NCBI GenBank assembly: GCA_902775895.1
Contig: CACYNO010000010.1
Span: 1-49,990, forward strand
DNA from: an uncultured Lachnospiraceae bacterium
GTDB taxonomy: Bacteria > Bacillota > Clostridia > Lachnospirales > Lachnospiraceae
Length of the DNA: 49,990 nucleotides
Direction of reading: 5' to 3'
In this document: positions 17,763-25,464 of the stretch, piece by piece
Numbering within the stretch: the first letter of the stretch is position 1
Layout of the letters: each line of letters opens with the position of its first letter
Notes under the pieces: model-generated
Told to the model about the DNA's origin: nothing
Seen by the model: only the letters and a program-made list of their open reading frames with translations
The model's database searches: none
Program-made: the position numbers and the translations under genes

Positions 17763-18215
17763 TTACTCCTCAGTGATGGTCATAAGTACATCTCCGTACT
17801 GTGCAAATGCAGCATTCTCAGCATTTATTTCCTTTATCACACCGGATACGGGTGCGGTTATCTCGTTCATCATCTTCATGGCTTCAATGATCCCCACCAC
17901 ATCTCCTTTTCTGACTGTCTGCCCTTTTTTTACAAAAGGAGCGGCATCAGGACTCGGTGCTCTGTAAAACACCCCGGCCAGAGGTGCTTTTACGGGTGTC
18001 CCCTCCTGCTCTTTTGCGGGTGCAGCTTCCGATGATGCAGCCTCCTGCGACACACCGGTACCGCCTTGCTTGGCAGCGGATGCGGCAGGCATCTCTCCCC
18101 CGGGTGTTTTTTCAAATTCGATGGAAATGTTTTCCTGTGTAAAGTTCATTCTGGAAAGGGATGAAGCTTCAAAACGCTCCATCAGCTCCAAAATATCTTC
18201 TTTTTTTATCTCCAT
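17763..18215 (-). CDS. accB: Biotin carboxyl carrier protein
   Basis: AccB (150 residues) carries the biotin that shuttles carboxyl groups. The C-terminal biotinyl domain (about 74-150) contains IEAMKMMNEI, with K114 as the biotin acceptor, and begins with the APLAGVFYRAPSPDAAPFV segment including the thumb-like insertion of ACC-type BCCPs. An Ala/Pro/Glu-rich linker (about 38-73) joins it to the N-terminal part. Its modifying enzyme BirA is encoded at the far end of the same operon. 13 bp separate it from acpP. Confidence 0.97.
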   Translation of the reverse strand: MEIKKEDILELMERFEASSLSRMNFTQENISIEFEKTPGGEMPAASAAKQGGTGVSQEAASSEAAPAKEQEGTPVKAPLAGVFYRAPSPDAAPFVKKGQTVRKGDVVGIIEAMKMMNEITAPVSGVIKEINAENAAFAQYGDVLMTITEE

Positions 18216-18228
18216 TTACAACCTCGTA

Positions 18229-18459
18229 TTATTTGTGTGAGTCTATATAGTCCACGATATTTTTTACTGTCTTTAAGGTCTCCGCATCCTCATCACTTAC
18301 CGTTGCACCGAATTCTTCTTCGATGGCCGCCACAAGCTCAAAGGCTTCAATTGAGTCAAATCCCAGATCAGTAAAGAGATTGGATTCAAGAGTGATCTTG
18401 TCCTCTTCTATGTGCATAACGTCGTTAATGAGTTCTCTTACCTTTTCAAATGTTGTCAT
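18229..18459 (-). CDS. acpP: Acyl carrier protein
   Basis: This 76-residue acidic helical protein carries growing acyl chains on phosphopantetheine. The attachment serine is S36 in LGFDSIEAFEL (DSLD in most bacteria; here DSIE, a conservative variant). It is the first gene of the fatty-acid operon, with AAGGAG in front of the ATG and a strong promoter about 70 bp upstream that carries a palindromic operator. Being first in the operon fits the high ACP demand. Confidence 0.97.
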   Translation of the reverse strand: MTTFEKVRELINDVMHIEEDKITLESNLFTDLGFDSIEAFELVAAIEEEFGATVSDEDAETLKTVKNIVDYIDSHK

Positions 18460-18500
18460 TTCAGTTCTCCTTGTCTTAATTAATTTAGGTTTATTTATTT

Positions 18501-18555
18501 ATCTAAATTTATTTAGATTTATCGGAAGTATAAACTCTCAGTGACCATATGTCAA
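18501..18555 (-). promoter_or_regulatory. acpP/fab operon promoter with palindromic operator
   Basis: On the minus strand TTGACA (18550-18555) and TATACT (18527-18532) are 17 bases apart, a near-consensus promoter. Transcription would start near 18520. Immediately after lies the inverted repeat ATCTAAAT-AA-ATTTAGAT (18501-18518), perfect in both 8-base arms. Its position at the start of the transcript is suited to a repressor, and the MarR-type regulator of the same operon is the obvious candidate. Confidence 0.85.
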
Positions 18556-18593
18556 GTTGCCTGATAAAAAATATGGCCCTGCTCTTTCCTGCC

Positions 18594-18622
18594 TTGCCTG
18601 TTTTTTAAAAAGCCTATATAAT
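18594..18622 (+). promoter_or_regulatory. mscS promoter, probably making a leaderless mRNA
   Basis: TTGCCT (18594-18599) and TATAAT (18617-18622) are separated by 17 bases. The ATG of the channel gene begins 7 bases after the -10 box, which is where transcription would start. No Shine-Dalgarno sequence lies upstream of that ATG. Confidence 0.7.
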
Positions 18623-18628
18623 CAAAAA

Positions 18629-19414
18629 ATGGATAAATTACAGGCATTTTTTACATCTAAATATTTCATTGCAAGCCTTATCATCATCGGGATTGCAGTT
18701 TTTTTGTGGTTTTTCACGTCATACTCACGAAAAAAATGGAACTGGCTTTCCGGGAAGGAAAAAGAGGCGAAAACCACTTCTTCCATCCTGTTTGACATTT
18801 TCAAGATCATAATACCGATAATCATCGTCCTTGCAATCCTTGAAGCAAACGGCATCAACATAAGCGGCCTTATCACAGGTCTCGGTATAGCCGGTGCCGT
18901 TGTGGGTCTTGCGCTCCAGGATATCTTAAAAGACGTGATCATGGGATTCCGACTGGTGAGCGATAAGTTTTTCAAAGTGGGTGATATTGTAAGATACGGG
19001 GATTATGAAGGAAAGATAGTTGACTTTAACCTGAGAGTAACAAGACTGGAGCTTACTATCAACAAAGAGCTTATCACCATCTGTAACAGAAACATTTCCC
19101 AGATATCCATCGCTCCGAAGCTTTGCTCCATCAGAGTAAATCTTTCATACAATGACGACCATATAGCCGTAGGAAAGGTTCTTACCAAAGCCGCGGAAAG
19201 GATAGCGAAGCTTGAAGGCATTGAGCGTGCACGCTTTGCGGGGACCGAGGAATTTCTTGATTCTTCCATTTCCTACGCTGTGTTCTTTTGGTGCGAGGAT
19301 CCCGCCAACCGGTACGAGCTTCACCGTCAGGCAATGCTGGTCATACAGAACACATTAAAAGAGGCAGGAATTCAGATTCCTTATCAACAGATCGACATAC
19401 ATACCGATCATTAA
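18629..19414 (+). CDS. mscS: Small-conductance mechanosensitive channel (MscS family)
   Basis: This 261-residue membrane protein should open under membrane tension to relieve osmotic shock. Three hydrophobic segments (about 13-33, 50-70 and 75-100) precede the MscS beta domain; the third, GLGIAGAVVGLALQDILKD, is the Gly/Ala-rich pore helix. GDIVRYGDYEGKIVDFNLRVT follows as in the family. The start chosen is the ATG of MDKLQAFF; a TTG 72 bases upstream is in frame but lies upstream of the promoter. It is transcribed divergently from acpP. Confidence 0.92.
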   Translation: MDKLQAFFTSKYFIASLIIIGIAVFLWFFTSYSRKKWNWLSGKEKEAKTTSSILFDIFKIIIPIIIVLAILEANGINISGLITGLGIAGAVVGLALQDILKDVIMGFRLVSDKFFKVGDIVRYGDYEGKIVDFNLRVTRLELTINKELITICNRNISQISIAPKLCSIRVNLSYNDDHIAVGKVLTKAAERIAKLEGIERARFAGTEEFLDSSISYAVFFWCEDPANRYELHRQAMLVIQNTLKEAGIQIPYQQIDIHTDH

Positions 19415-19437
19415 ATATTTTTTTGGAAGGATGTATC

Positions 19438-20325
19438 ATGTACATTGCAGATAACTGGTCCGATTATGAGATCCTGGACACCTCCGGCGGGGAGAAGCTG
19501 GAGCGCTGGGGGGACTATATCCTCGCCCGTCCGGATCCCCAGGTCATCTGGAAAACGGATAAGAAAAATAAAAACTGGAAAAATCTAAACGCCCACTACC
19601 ACAGAAGCGATAGAGGTGGCGGCGACTGGGAGTTCTTTGATCTGCCCGAGCAGTGGAGCATAAATTATGACCTGCGAAGCGTGGGGAAAACCCTAAGCTT
19701 TAACCTGAAGCCTTTTTCTTTTAAACATACGGGACTTTTCCCCGAGCAGGCGGTTAACTGGGAGTGGATGGCAGGTCTTATCGCAAATTCCGGACGCCCC
19801 GTGAAGGTCCTGAACCTTTTTGCATACACGGGCGGTGCCACACTTGCATGTGCTGCTGCCGGCGCCTCCGTCGCCCACGTGGACGCCTCAAAGGGCATGG
19901 TCACCTGGGCAAAGGAAAATGCCGTATCCAGCGGCCTTGCCGACAAGCCCATACGCTGGCTGGTGGATGACTGCGTCAAATTTGTGGAGCGTGAGATCAG
20001 ACGCGAAAATTCCTACGACATAATAATAATGGATCCCCCGTCATACGGCAGGGGACCCAAGGGCGAGATCTGGAAGATCGAGGATAATATCTTTGATCTT
20101 ATAAATCTGTGTGCAAAAGTACTCACCAATGAGCCTCTTGCGTTTCTTATCAATTCATACACCACCGGCCTTCAGCCAGGAGTCCTGAAATATATGCTGC
20201 AGCTTGTCCTTGGAAAGTTCCGCGGTACCATCGAGGCCGACGAGGTGGGGCTTCCCGTAGCAGGCGGGCAATTCGTGCTGCCCTGCGGGGCAAGCGGACG
20301 GTTTTGCGGGGGCATGGCAAGGTGA
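19438..20325 (+). CDS. Class I SAM-dependent methyltransferase, RlmI/RlmK-like
   Basis: This 295-residue protein resembles the catalytic domain of 23S rRNA cytosine-5 methyltransferases of the RlmI/RlmK group. It has a SAM-binding loop VLNLFAYTGGATLACAAAGA (about 124-143), the acidic HVDASKGMV strand, and a DPPSYGRGPKGEIW catalytic motif near 200. The PUA domain of RlmI is absent. The start at MYIADNWSDY has GGAAGGATG upstream; an upstream in-frame extension overlaps mscS and is rejected. Target RNA is not known. Local GC is higher than in the neighbours. Confidence 0.85.
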   Translation: MYIADNWSDYEILDTSGGEKLERWGDYILARPDPQVIWKTDKKNKNWKNLNAHYHRSDRGGGDWEFFDLPEQWSINYDLRSVGKTLSFNLKPFSFKHTGLFPEQAVNWEWMAGLIANSGRPVKVLNLFAYTGGATLACAAAGASVAHVDASKGMVTWAKENAVSSGLADKPIRWLVDDCVKFVEREIRRENSYDIIIMDPPSYGRGPKGEIWKIEDNIFDLINLCAKVLTNEPLAFLINSYTTGLQPGVLKYMLQLVLGKFRGTIEADEVGLPVAGGQFVLPCGASGRFCGGMAR

Positions 20326-20417
20326 CGGCAAACATGAAAAAACTTTACAAGGTGGCTTACGCCTTTTGCTACCAGCTTATCATCTGCCATCAAACCATTT
20401 GCAAACAAAGTATGCAG

Positions 20418-20671
20418 TTCGGTTTAAAAAGCAGCTCTGTGTCTGTCTTTCCAAACATTAGAAGACAGTCCGAAGAATACAGAGCGATAATCCGGTATAC
20501 GAATGAAAAGCATTCTGTTTGAAAAACTGCGACAGGAATCGTTCCTGTCGCAGTTTTGAGTTTATGCTTTTTATTCGTGCTTATACCGGATTATCGGTCT
20601 GGATATTCTTCAGGGCTGTATTCTACGGTTTGGAAAGGCAGATCACAGAGTTGCCCTTATTAAACCGTGAA
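20418..20671. repeat. Long-hairpin repeat, copy A
   Basis: Two imperfect inverted arms of about 100 bases (20418-20512 and 20566-20671) share blocks such as CTTTCCAAAC, GAAGAAT and GATAATCCGGTAT. The tip holds a second, perfect hairpin, AAAACTGCGACAGGA with its complement (20523-20556). Copies B and C near 25.0 and 26.05 kb share the outer arms but not the tip. It fills most of the 356-bp gap between the methyltransferase and the convergent SPFH gene. No protein is credibly encoded. Confidence 0.85.
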
Positions 20672-20681
20672 CATTCCCCCC

Positions 20682-22058
20682 TTACTGCCTCGGCTTTCCG
20701 CAATTAGAACAGAAATTACCTGAATTCTCCGTACCGCACTCACATGTCCACACACCAGTCGGTGCCGGCTTGGGCTGACCGCAGTTTGAGCAGAAGTTGC
20801 CTGAATTCTCAGCGCCACATGAGCATGTCCATACGCCTGCTCCCGGAGCCACCGGAGGAGGTACTGCTGCCCCGCCTCCCTGTGGCTGACCCTCGGGTCC
20901 GCCCTGTGGTGGAGGAGTCTGTCCGTCAGGTCCCGCGGGCGCTCCCTCCGGAGGAGGAGTCTGATTAGGCTTATTGGCATTCATGGCTGCCTGGTTTGCC
21001 TGCATCTGTGCAGATGTGGCATCAATGTCAGTCTGCTGTCCCGTACCGGTGGCACCTGCCATGTTAAACATATTGGTTGCCTGCTGCCCGCCGACGTTCT
21101 GCGCCATGCCCATGCCTGCAAATCCCATAAACGCACCGTTTTCGTTGTTTGCAGCATCCTGCATAGCCTGAGCCTGGGAACCAACAAGGGTTGCCGCAGC
21201 CATCTGCGGATCTCTGTTGATGGCATTTCTCTGAGCATCCTTGATTATCTTCTCATCCTCTTCACGAAGTGTGACTGAAGATACACCGAAGGTCTCGATC
21301 TCAATACCCCTGTGCTCTTTCCACTCAGCGGTAAGCTCCTCGTCAAGTGCCTGTGCAAGTTCCTTGGTATGTGCCGGAACCTCGCTGTATCTGATACCCA
21401 TTGCGGAGATCTTAGCCAGTGCCGGCTGAAGCGCCGTAAGGAGCTCCGTCTTTAACTGGGAATCGATGGACTCTCGTCTGTACTCATCAGACACGTTTGC
21501 ACATACATTGGTATAGAAAAGAATGGGATCAATGATCCTGAAGGAGTACTCTCCGTGACATTTCAGTCCGGCATCAAGATCCAGATTGATATTCCTGTCC
21601 ACAACACGGAACGGAACGGGATTTGTCGTACCGTATTTATTTCCCAGGATTTCTTTTGTGTTTACATAATAAACTCTCTGGTCATGGGCAGTATCACCAC
21701 CGAAGGTGAAACGTCTTCCGATCTTTTTGAAGGTTTCCTTTATACCCTGTCCGAGACTTCCGCAAAAAATTGACGGCTCCGTAGAAGCATCATAGGTAAA
21801 ATCGCCCGGCTCGGCGCAGATCTCAGCCACCTTACCCTGGTCGACCAGTATCACGCACTGTCCGTCATTTACTGAAATAACAGATCCGGTAGTGATGATA
21901 TTCTCCTCGCCCCTTGTATTGGATGAACGCTTTGATGTACGTTTCTGACCCTTTGCCACAAGCACGTCCGTGCTGAGCGATTCGCAGTAGAAGAACTCTT
22001 TCCACTGATCTGCCAAAACTCCGCCAACAGAGCCTGCTAAAGCTTTAATCAATCCCAT
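20682..22058 (-). CDS. SPFH-domain protein with two C-terminal zinc ribbons (YdjI-like)
   Basis: This 458-residue protein has an SPFH/Band-7-like N-terminal region (about 40-290, including YVNTKEILGNKYGTTNP and VSSVTLREEDEKIIKDAQR), a low-complexity Met/Gln/Asn and then Pro/Gly-rich linker (about 320-405), and two near-identical zinc ribbons, WTCSCGAENSGNFCSNCG and WTCECGTENSGNFCSNCG. It resembles the virion-core-protein-like family that includes B. subtilis YdjI, which acts with a PspA homologue in membrane stress; that role here is inference. No PspA homologue is adjacent. Confidence 0.85.
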   Translation of the reverse strand: MGLIKALAGSVGGVLADQWKEFFYCESLSTDVLVAKGQKRTSKRSSNTRGEENIITTGSVISVNDGQCVILVDQGKVAEICAEPGDFTYDASTEPSIFCGSLGQGIKETFKKIGRRFTFGGDTAHDQRVYYVNTKEILGNKYGTTNPVPFRVVDRNINLDLDAGLKCHGEYSFRIIDPILFYTNVCANVSDEYRRESIDSQLKTELLTALQPALAKISAMGIRYSEVPAHTKELAQALDEELTAEWKEHRGIEIETFGVSSVTLREEDEKIIKDAQRNAINRDPQMAAATLVGSQAQAMQDAANNENGAFMGFAGMGMAQNVGGQQATNMFNMAGATGTGQQTDIDATSAQMQANQAAMNANKPNQTPPPEGAPAGPDGQTPPPQGGPEGQPQGGGAAVPPPVAPGAGVWTCSCGAENSGNFCSNCGQPKPAPTGVWTCECGTENSGNFCSNCGKPRQ

Positions 22059-22150
22059 GTCTTATTCCTCCTGACTTTTAATAAAACACATACCTTAAAT
22101 CTGGTTTACCGTTACATTTTAACACGATTTTAACCAAACGTATCAACTTT

Positions 22151-23203
22151 TTATTTTTTTAATGAAGAATGATCGCCTCTGACCATAGCTATCTTATATC
22201 CCGTACTGTCAATCCTTTTGGAAAGAGCCTCCAGACATTCCGCAGCTTCTTCCCCGGTGCTTATCTTTCCGTCATAGAGCATATATTTTTTCCTTACGCT
22301 TACCGGCGAGAGGTTCGGCATGACCACGTTTGCACCCGCCAGTATCCCCAGTTCACGCCCTGTCGGCACAAGGGTTCCCAAAGCCGTGGTGGCGGGAAGG
22401 AGCACCTCCGGCAGCATCAGCCGCACAATGGACAAAAGATGCAGGGTATCCTCGAGACTTCCTGCAGGCTCGTTTTTAAAAGGCGTCTCATTATGGGGAA
22501 TAAAAGGCCCCATCCCCACCATATGCGGCCTGAATTCACTGATAAAGATCAGGTCACTCACCAGATTGTCCACGGTCTGGCCCGGGGAGCCTATCATCAT
22601 CCCGCACCCCACCTGAAAACCTATACTTTTAAGATCATTCAGGCATCTGAGCCTGGTCTCTATACTCATCTTTCCGTTATGTAAAAACGAATAATGCTCA
22701 GGGGTAACGGTCTCATGACGCAAAAGGAATCTGTCAGCCCCGGCATCAAAATATCTCTGATATGTCTCCCTGTCCCGCTCACCTACCGAAAGAGTAACCG
22801 CACTGTCGGGGAAAGCCTCTTTTATCCCGGATATGATCTCACACATATACTCGTCGGTAAAATGCATATCCTCACCGCCCTGCATCACAAATGTGCGAAA
22901 TCCCAGTTCATGACCAAGTGCGGCACATTCCATGATCTCCTCCCGGGTCAGACGGTATCTTAAGGCATTTTTATTTGACGCCCTGATCCCGCAGTAAGTG
23001 CAGTCGTTCCTGCAGTAGTTGGTAAACTCTATCAGTCCGCGGACGTACACGTCTTTCCCGTAGATATCCTCCCTGACTTTTCGTGCTGTTTCATAAAGGA
23101 ATTCCTCATCCTCTTTTGTCAGGGAAGTCAGGAGCTGTTTCAAATCCTCTTTATCAGGTATTCTGTTTTCTTTTAATTCTGTTATCAGTTCTTTGTTGTT
23201 CAT
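22151..23203 (-). CDS. hydE: [FeFe] hydrogenase H-cluster maturase HydE
   Basis: HydE (350 residues) is a radical-SAM enzyme of [FeFe] hydrogenase H-cluster assembly. The 4Fe-4S/SAM motif is C64-RND-C68-TY-C71 (CX3CX2C) within FTNYCRNDCTYCGIRAS. Further family marks are FVMQGGED, GVERDRETYQ-like SVGERDRETYQ, and the C-terminal VVMPNLSPVSVRKKYMLYDGK. BioB is a relative, but the PNLSP/RKKY region and length favour HydE. HydF and HydG are not in the window. The gene has no ribosome site and its promoter ends 10 bases before the ATG. Confidence 0.92.
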   Translation of the reverse strand: MNNKELITELKENRIPDKEDLKQLLTSLTKEDEEFLYETARKVREDIYGKDVYVRGLIEFTNYCRNDCTYCGIRASNKNALRYRLTREEIMECAALGHELGFRTFVMQGGEDMHFTDEYMCEIISGIKEAFPDSAVTLSVGERDRETYQRYFDAGADRFLLRHETVTPEHYSFLHNGKMSIETRLRCLNDLKSIGFQVGCGMMIGSPGQTVDNLVSDLIFISEFRPHMVGMGPFIPHNETPFKNEPAGSLEDTLHLLSIVRLMLPEVLLPATTALGTLVPTGRELGILAGANVVMPNLSPVSVRKKYMLYDGKISTGEEAAECLEALSKRIDSTGYKIAMVRGDHSSLKK

Positions 23204-23213
23204 GATAAAAACG

Positions 23214-23242
23214 ATGATACCTTATATCCGGATTTGTTTCAA
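23214..23242 (-). promoter_or_regulatory. hydE promoter with a very short leader
   Basis: On the minus strand TTGAAA (23237-23242) and TATCAT (23214-23219) are 17 bases apart. Only ten bases separate the -10 box from the hydE ATG, leaving a predicted leader of about 2-4 bases. Confidence 0.6.
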
Positions 23243-23343
23243 GAAAATCTGGTACCATAAAAAAATAATGTTTTGGTGCTTCTAATAGGACCCATAAAAT
23301 TGTATTATATCGGTGGAGATTTCATTATTATACATTACTACTT

Positions 23344-23378
23344 AAGAAAACAGCGCCGTTCATCGGCGCTGTTTTCTT
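23344..23378 (-). terminator. Terminator overlapping the end of the FAD dehydrogenase gene
   Basis: A perfect 15-bp stem, AAGAAAACAGCGCCG with its complement, closes a 5-base loop (23359-23363). The last sense codons (K-Q-R-R) and part of the stop codon lie inside it. T-rich sequence follows on either strand, so it could work in both directions. Confidence 0.85.
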
Positions 23379-24772
23379 ATTTGATCCGCTACATACAGCC
23401 CCATAGCCGAGCTCATGGACAGCCCCCTTGTCCATGATGAGGAATCACCTATGGCAAAAAGGCCTTTGATATTCGTCTCGCAGCGCTCATCTATAAGGAC
23501 TTTGTTTGAATAAAATTTCACTTCTATACCGTACAAAAGCGTAGCATCATCTGCAAGCCCCGGGGCAACTTTGTCCATAGCCTCTATCATCTCGATAATG
23601 GCATCCATGATGCGCTTTGGTATGACCAGTGTCAGGTCTCCGGGAGCGGCGTCGGTGCATGTTGGCGCAGCTCCGGCTTCCGCAAGGCGCTCCGGAGTAC
23701 TGCGTCTGTGTTTTTTAATATCACCATAAGACTGAACAAGAACCGTATCTCCCGCAAGCATATTCGCGGCTCTGGCAAAAATGGCACCATACTCTAAAGG
23801 CTCCTTAAAAGGCTCGGTAAAATTCTTGGACACAAGAAGTGCAAAATTCGTATAATCCGTTTTCAGATCTGCCCCCTTGTATGCATGACCGTTCACCGTA
23901 GTCACAGTAACTCCTCCCGGCAGGTGATAATTTTCCAAAGCCACTTCACCCGACGGGTTCTGACAAAAGGTTCTTACCTTATCATTTGACTCTTTCGTAT
24001 AGTAGATAAGCTTTGACTCATACATGGCTTCGTTTAACTCCTGCATTACTGAGTCCGGACACTCTACCCGAACTCCCAGATCCACTGTCCCCGGAGTCGT
24101 CTTGATCGCGTGCTTTTCGCATACGTTCTTAAACCACTTTGCTCCTTCACGTCCCGCGCCTATTATTACCGTATCTGAGTAAAATTCTTCTCCGTCTTTA
24201 CTTATGACACCTTTAACCTTTTCTCCATTGTCCGTGAGTATATCTTCAACCGCAGTCTTAAACAGGATTTTTACCCCCTTCTCCAAAAGGTATGCCTCAA
24301 GCTTGGAATATATCTCATAGCTTGCCTCCGTCCCCAGATGTCTTATGGGGCTTTCCACAAGCTTCATCCCTGCCGCCTCGGCTTTCTCTCTGATCCTTTT
24401 CACTGCCTCCGGGTTATCCGTACCGTAAAGACGGGTATCCGCTCCGAACTTCAGGTAGATATCATCCATCTTCCCGATAAGCTCTTTTACTAAAGGCTCC
24501 CCTATCAGCTTATCCAGATTTCCCCCTGTTTCTGAGGATGCAAGTGTCAGTTTCCCGTCTGAAAAGGCTCCCGCCCCGGCAAAGCCCGTGGTTATATTGC
24601 AGGGCTTGCAATGGACGCACACTCCAGTCTTTCTCTTGGGACAAATCCTGTGCGCCATATCATTCCCCTTTTCAAGCATAAGGATATTCAGGGAAGGATT
24701 TTTATTGATAAGCTCATACGCGCAGAATATCCCGCTTGGACCCGCGCCCACGATTATGACATCATACTCCAT
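23360..24772 (-). CDS. FAD-dependent dehydrogenase (COG2509-like)
   Basis: This 470-residue flavoprotein begins with a dinucleotide-binding motif, VIIVGAGPSGIF (residues 5-16), followed by a cysteine-rich loop R-x-C-P-K-R-K-T-G-x-C-x-x-C-x-P-C (near 42-60) and GFAGAGAFSDGKL, which mark the COG2509 'uncharacterised FAD-dependent dehydrogenase' family. The C-terminal FAIGDSSSWTRGLSMSSAMG is a second FAD contact. The substrate is not known. The start at MEYDVIIV, with AAAGGA upstream, is chosen; the longer frame has an unlikely N-terminus that runs toward hairpin repeat B. Confidence 0.85.
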   Translation of the reverse strand: MEYDVIIVGAGPSGIFCAYELINKNPSLNILMLEKGNDMAHRICPKRKTGVCVHCKPCNITTGFAGAGAFSDGKLTLASSETGGNLDKLIGEPLVKELIGKMDDIYLKFGADTRLYGTDNPEAVKRIREKAEAAGMKLVESPIRHLGTEASYEIYSKLEAYLLEKGVKILFKTAVEDILTDNGEKVKGVISKDGEEFYSDTVIIGAGREGAKWFKNVCEKHAIKTTPGTVDLGVRVECPDSVMQELNEAMYESKLIYYTKESNDKVRTFCQNPSGEVALENYHLPGGVTVTTVNGHAYKGADLKTDYTNFALLVSKNFTEPFKEPLEYGAIFARAANMLAGDTVLVQSYGDIKKHRRSTPERLAEAGAAPTCTDAAPGDLTLVIPKRIMDAIIEMIEAMDKVAPGLADDATLLYGIEVKFYSNKVLIDERCETNIKGLFAIGDSSSWTRGLSMSSAMGLYVADQIRKQRR

Positions 24773-24893
24773 ACTATTTTCCTTTCGGTTTCGCTTTTCC
24801 GACTGCTTATTACACTTAATTATATTATCCAATCCCCCGGTGCATTTCAAGATTTTTATCGAGATAGACATTTTGCCCTGTGTCAACAAAATA

Positions 24894-25083
24894 ACAGCTC
24901 CATGTCTGTTTTTCCGAACATTAGAAGGCGGTCCAAAGAATTAAGAACGGGTAAATCGTTTACGGACAAAAAGCATTGTTGCGAAGCAACTTTTATGCTT
25001 TTTGTCCGTGTTCAAACGATTTAGTCGTTCTTTAAATTCTTTAGGGCCGGATTCTACAGTTTGGAAAAACAGATCATGGAGCT
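24894..25083. repeat. Long-hairpin repeat, copy B
   Basis: Arms 24896-24975 and 24995-25083 pair over about 80 bases; shared family blocks are TTTTTCC[GA]AAC, ACATTAGAA against CTGTAGAAT, and AAAGAATT. The distal arm part (ACGGACAAAAAGCAT) differs from copies A and C but still pairs with its partner. The tip is a small GTTGC-GAA-GCAAC hairpin. It occupies most of the 376-bp gap between the FAD dehydrogenase and rpmA. Confidence 0.88.
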
Positions 25084-25108
25084 TTAATTTAAAAAGGTCA
25101 AAACACAT

Positions 25109-25134
25109 AAAAAAATCGGCGCCTATGCACCGAT
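25109..25134 (-). terminator. Terminator of rplU-rpmA
   Basis: On the minus strand ATCGGTGC-ATAG-GCGCCGAT is followed by a run of T residues. It begins 15 bases past the rpmA stop. Confidence 0.9.
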
Positions 25135-25148
25135 CTTCAACATATTGA

Positions 25149-25433
25149 TCAAGCTTCCTTCGGATAAACCGAAACCTGCTTTTTATCTTTACCTCTTCTC
25201 TCAAAACGAACAGTTCCGTCCACGAGAGCAAAAAGTGTATCATCTTTTCCGCGTCCTACGTTCACTCCGGGTAAGATCCTTGTTCCGCGCTGTCTGTAGA
25301 GAATGTTGCCGGCAAGTACAAACTGTCCGTCAGCTCTCTTAGCACCAAGTCTCTTAGATTCTGAGTCACGTCCGTTCTTTGTGGAACCTACACCCTTTTT
25401 ATGAGCGAATAACTGAAGGTTAAAAAATAACAT
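25149..25433 (-). CDS. rpmA: 50S ribosomal protein L27, with cleavable N-terminal extension
   Basis: L27 (94 residues) sits at the peptidyl-transferase centre, where its mature N-terminus contacts tRNA. It starts [20 protein letters not shown]: the nine residues before AHKKG are the Firmicutes-type extension removed by the cysteine protease Prp. In many Firmicutes prp lies between rplU and rpmA; here only 31 bp separate the two genes, so prp must be elsewhere. [23 protein letters not shown] is the L27 signature. Confidence 0.98.
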   Translation of the reverse strand: MLFFNLQLFAHKKGVGSTKNGRDSESKRLGAKRADGQFVLAGNILYRQRGTRILPGVNVGRGKDDTLFALVDGTVRFERRGKDKKQVSVYPKEA

Positions 25434-25464
25434 GGTCTTCTCCTCCTTTACATCTTTCTAAAAA

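Noticed and set aside
20304-20522. 72-codon plus-strand frame running into hairpin copy A
   Set aside because: It overlaps the methyltransferase end and the repeat arm; no similar frame exists in copies B and C.
22151-23203. Biotin synthase BioB, given nearby biotin genes
   Set aside because: The protein has CX3CX2C like BioB, but the C-terminal PNLSP...RKKY region and absence of the BioB [2Fe-2S] cysteine pattern fit HydE better.
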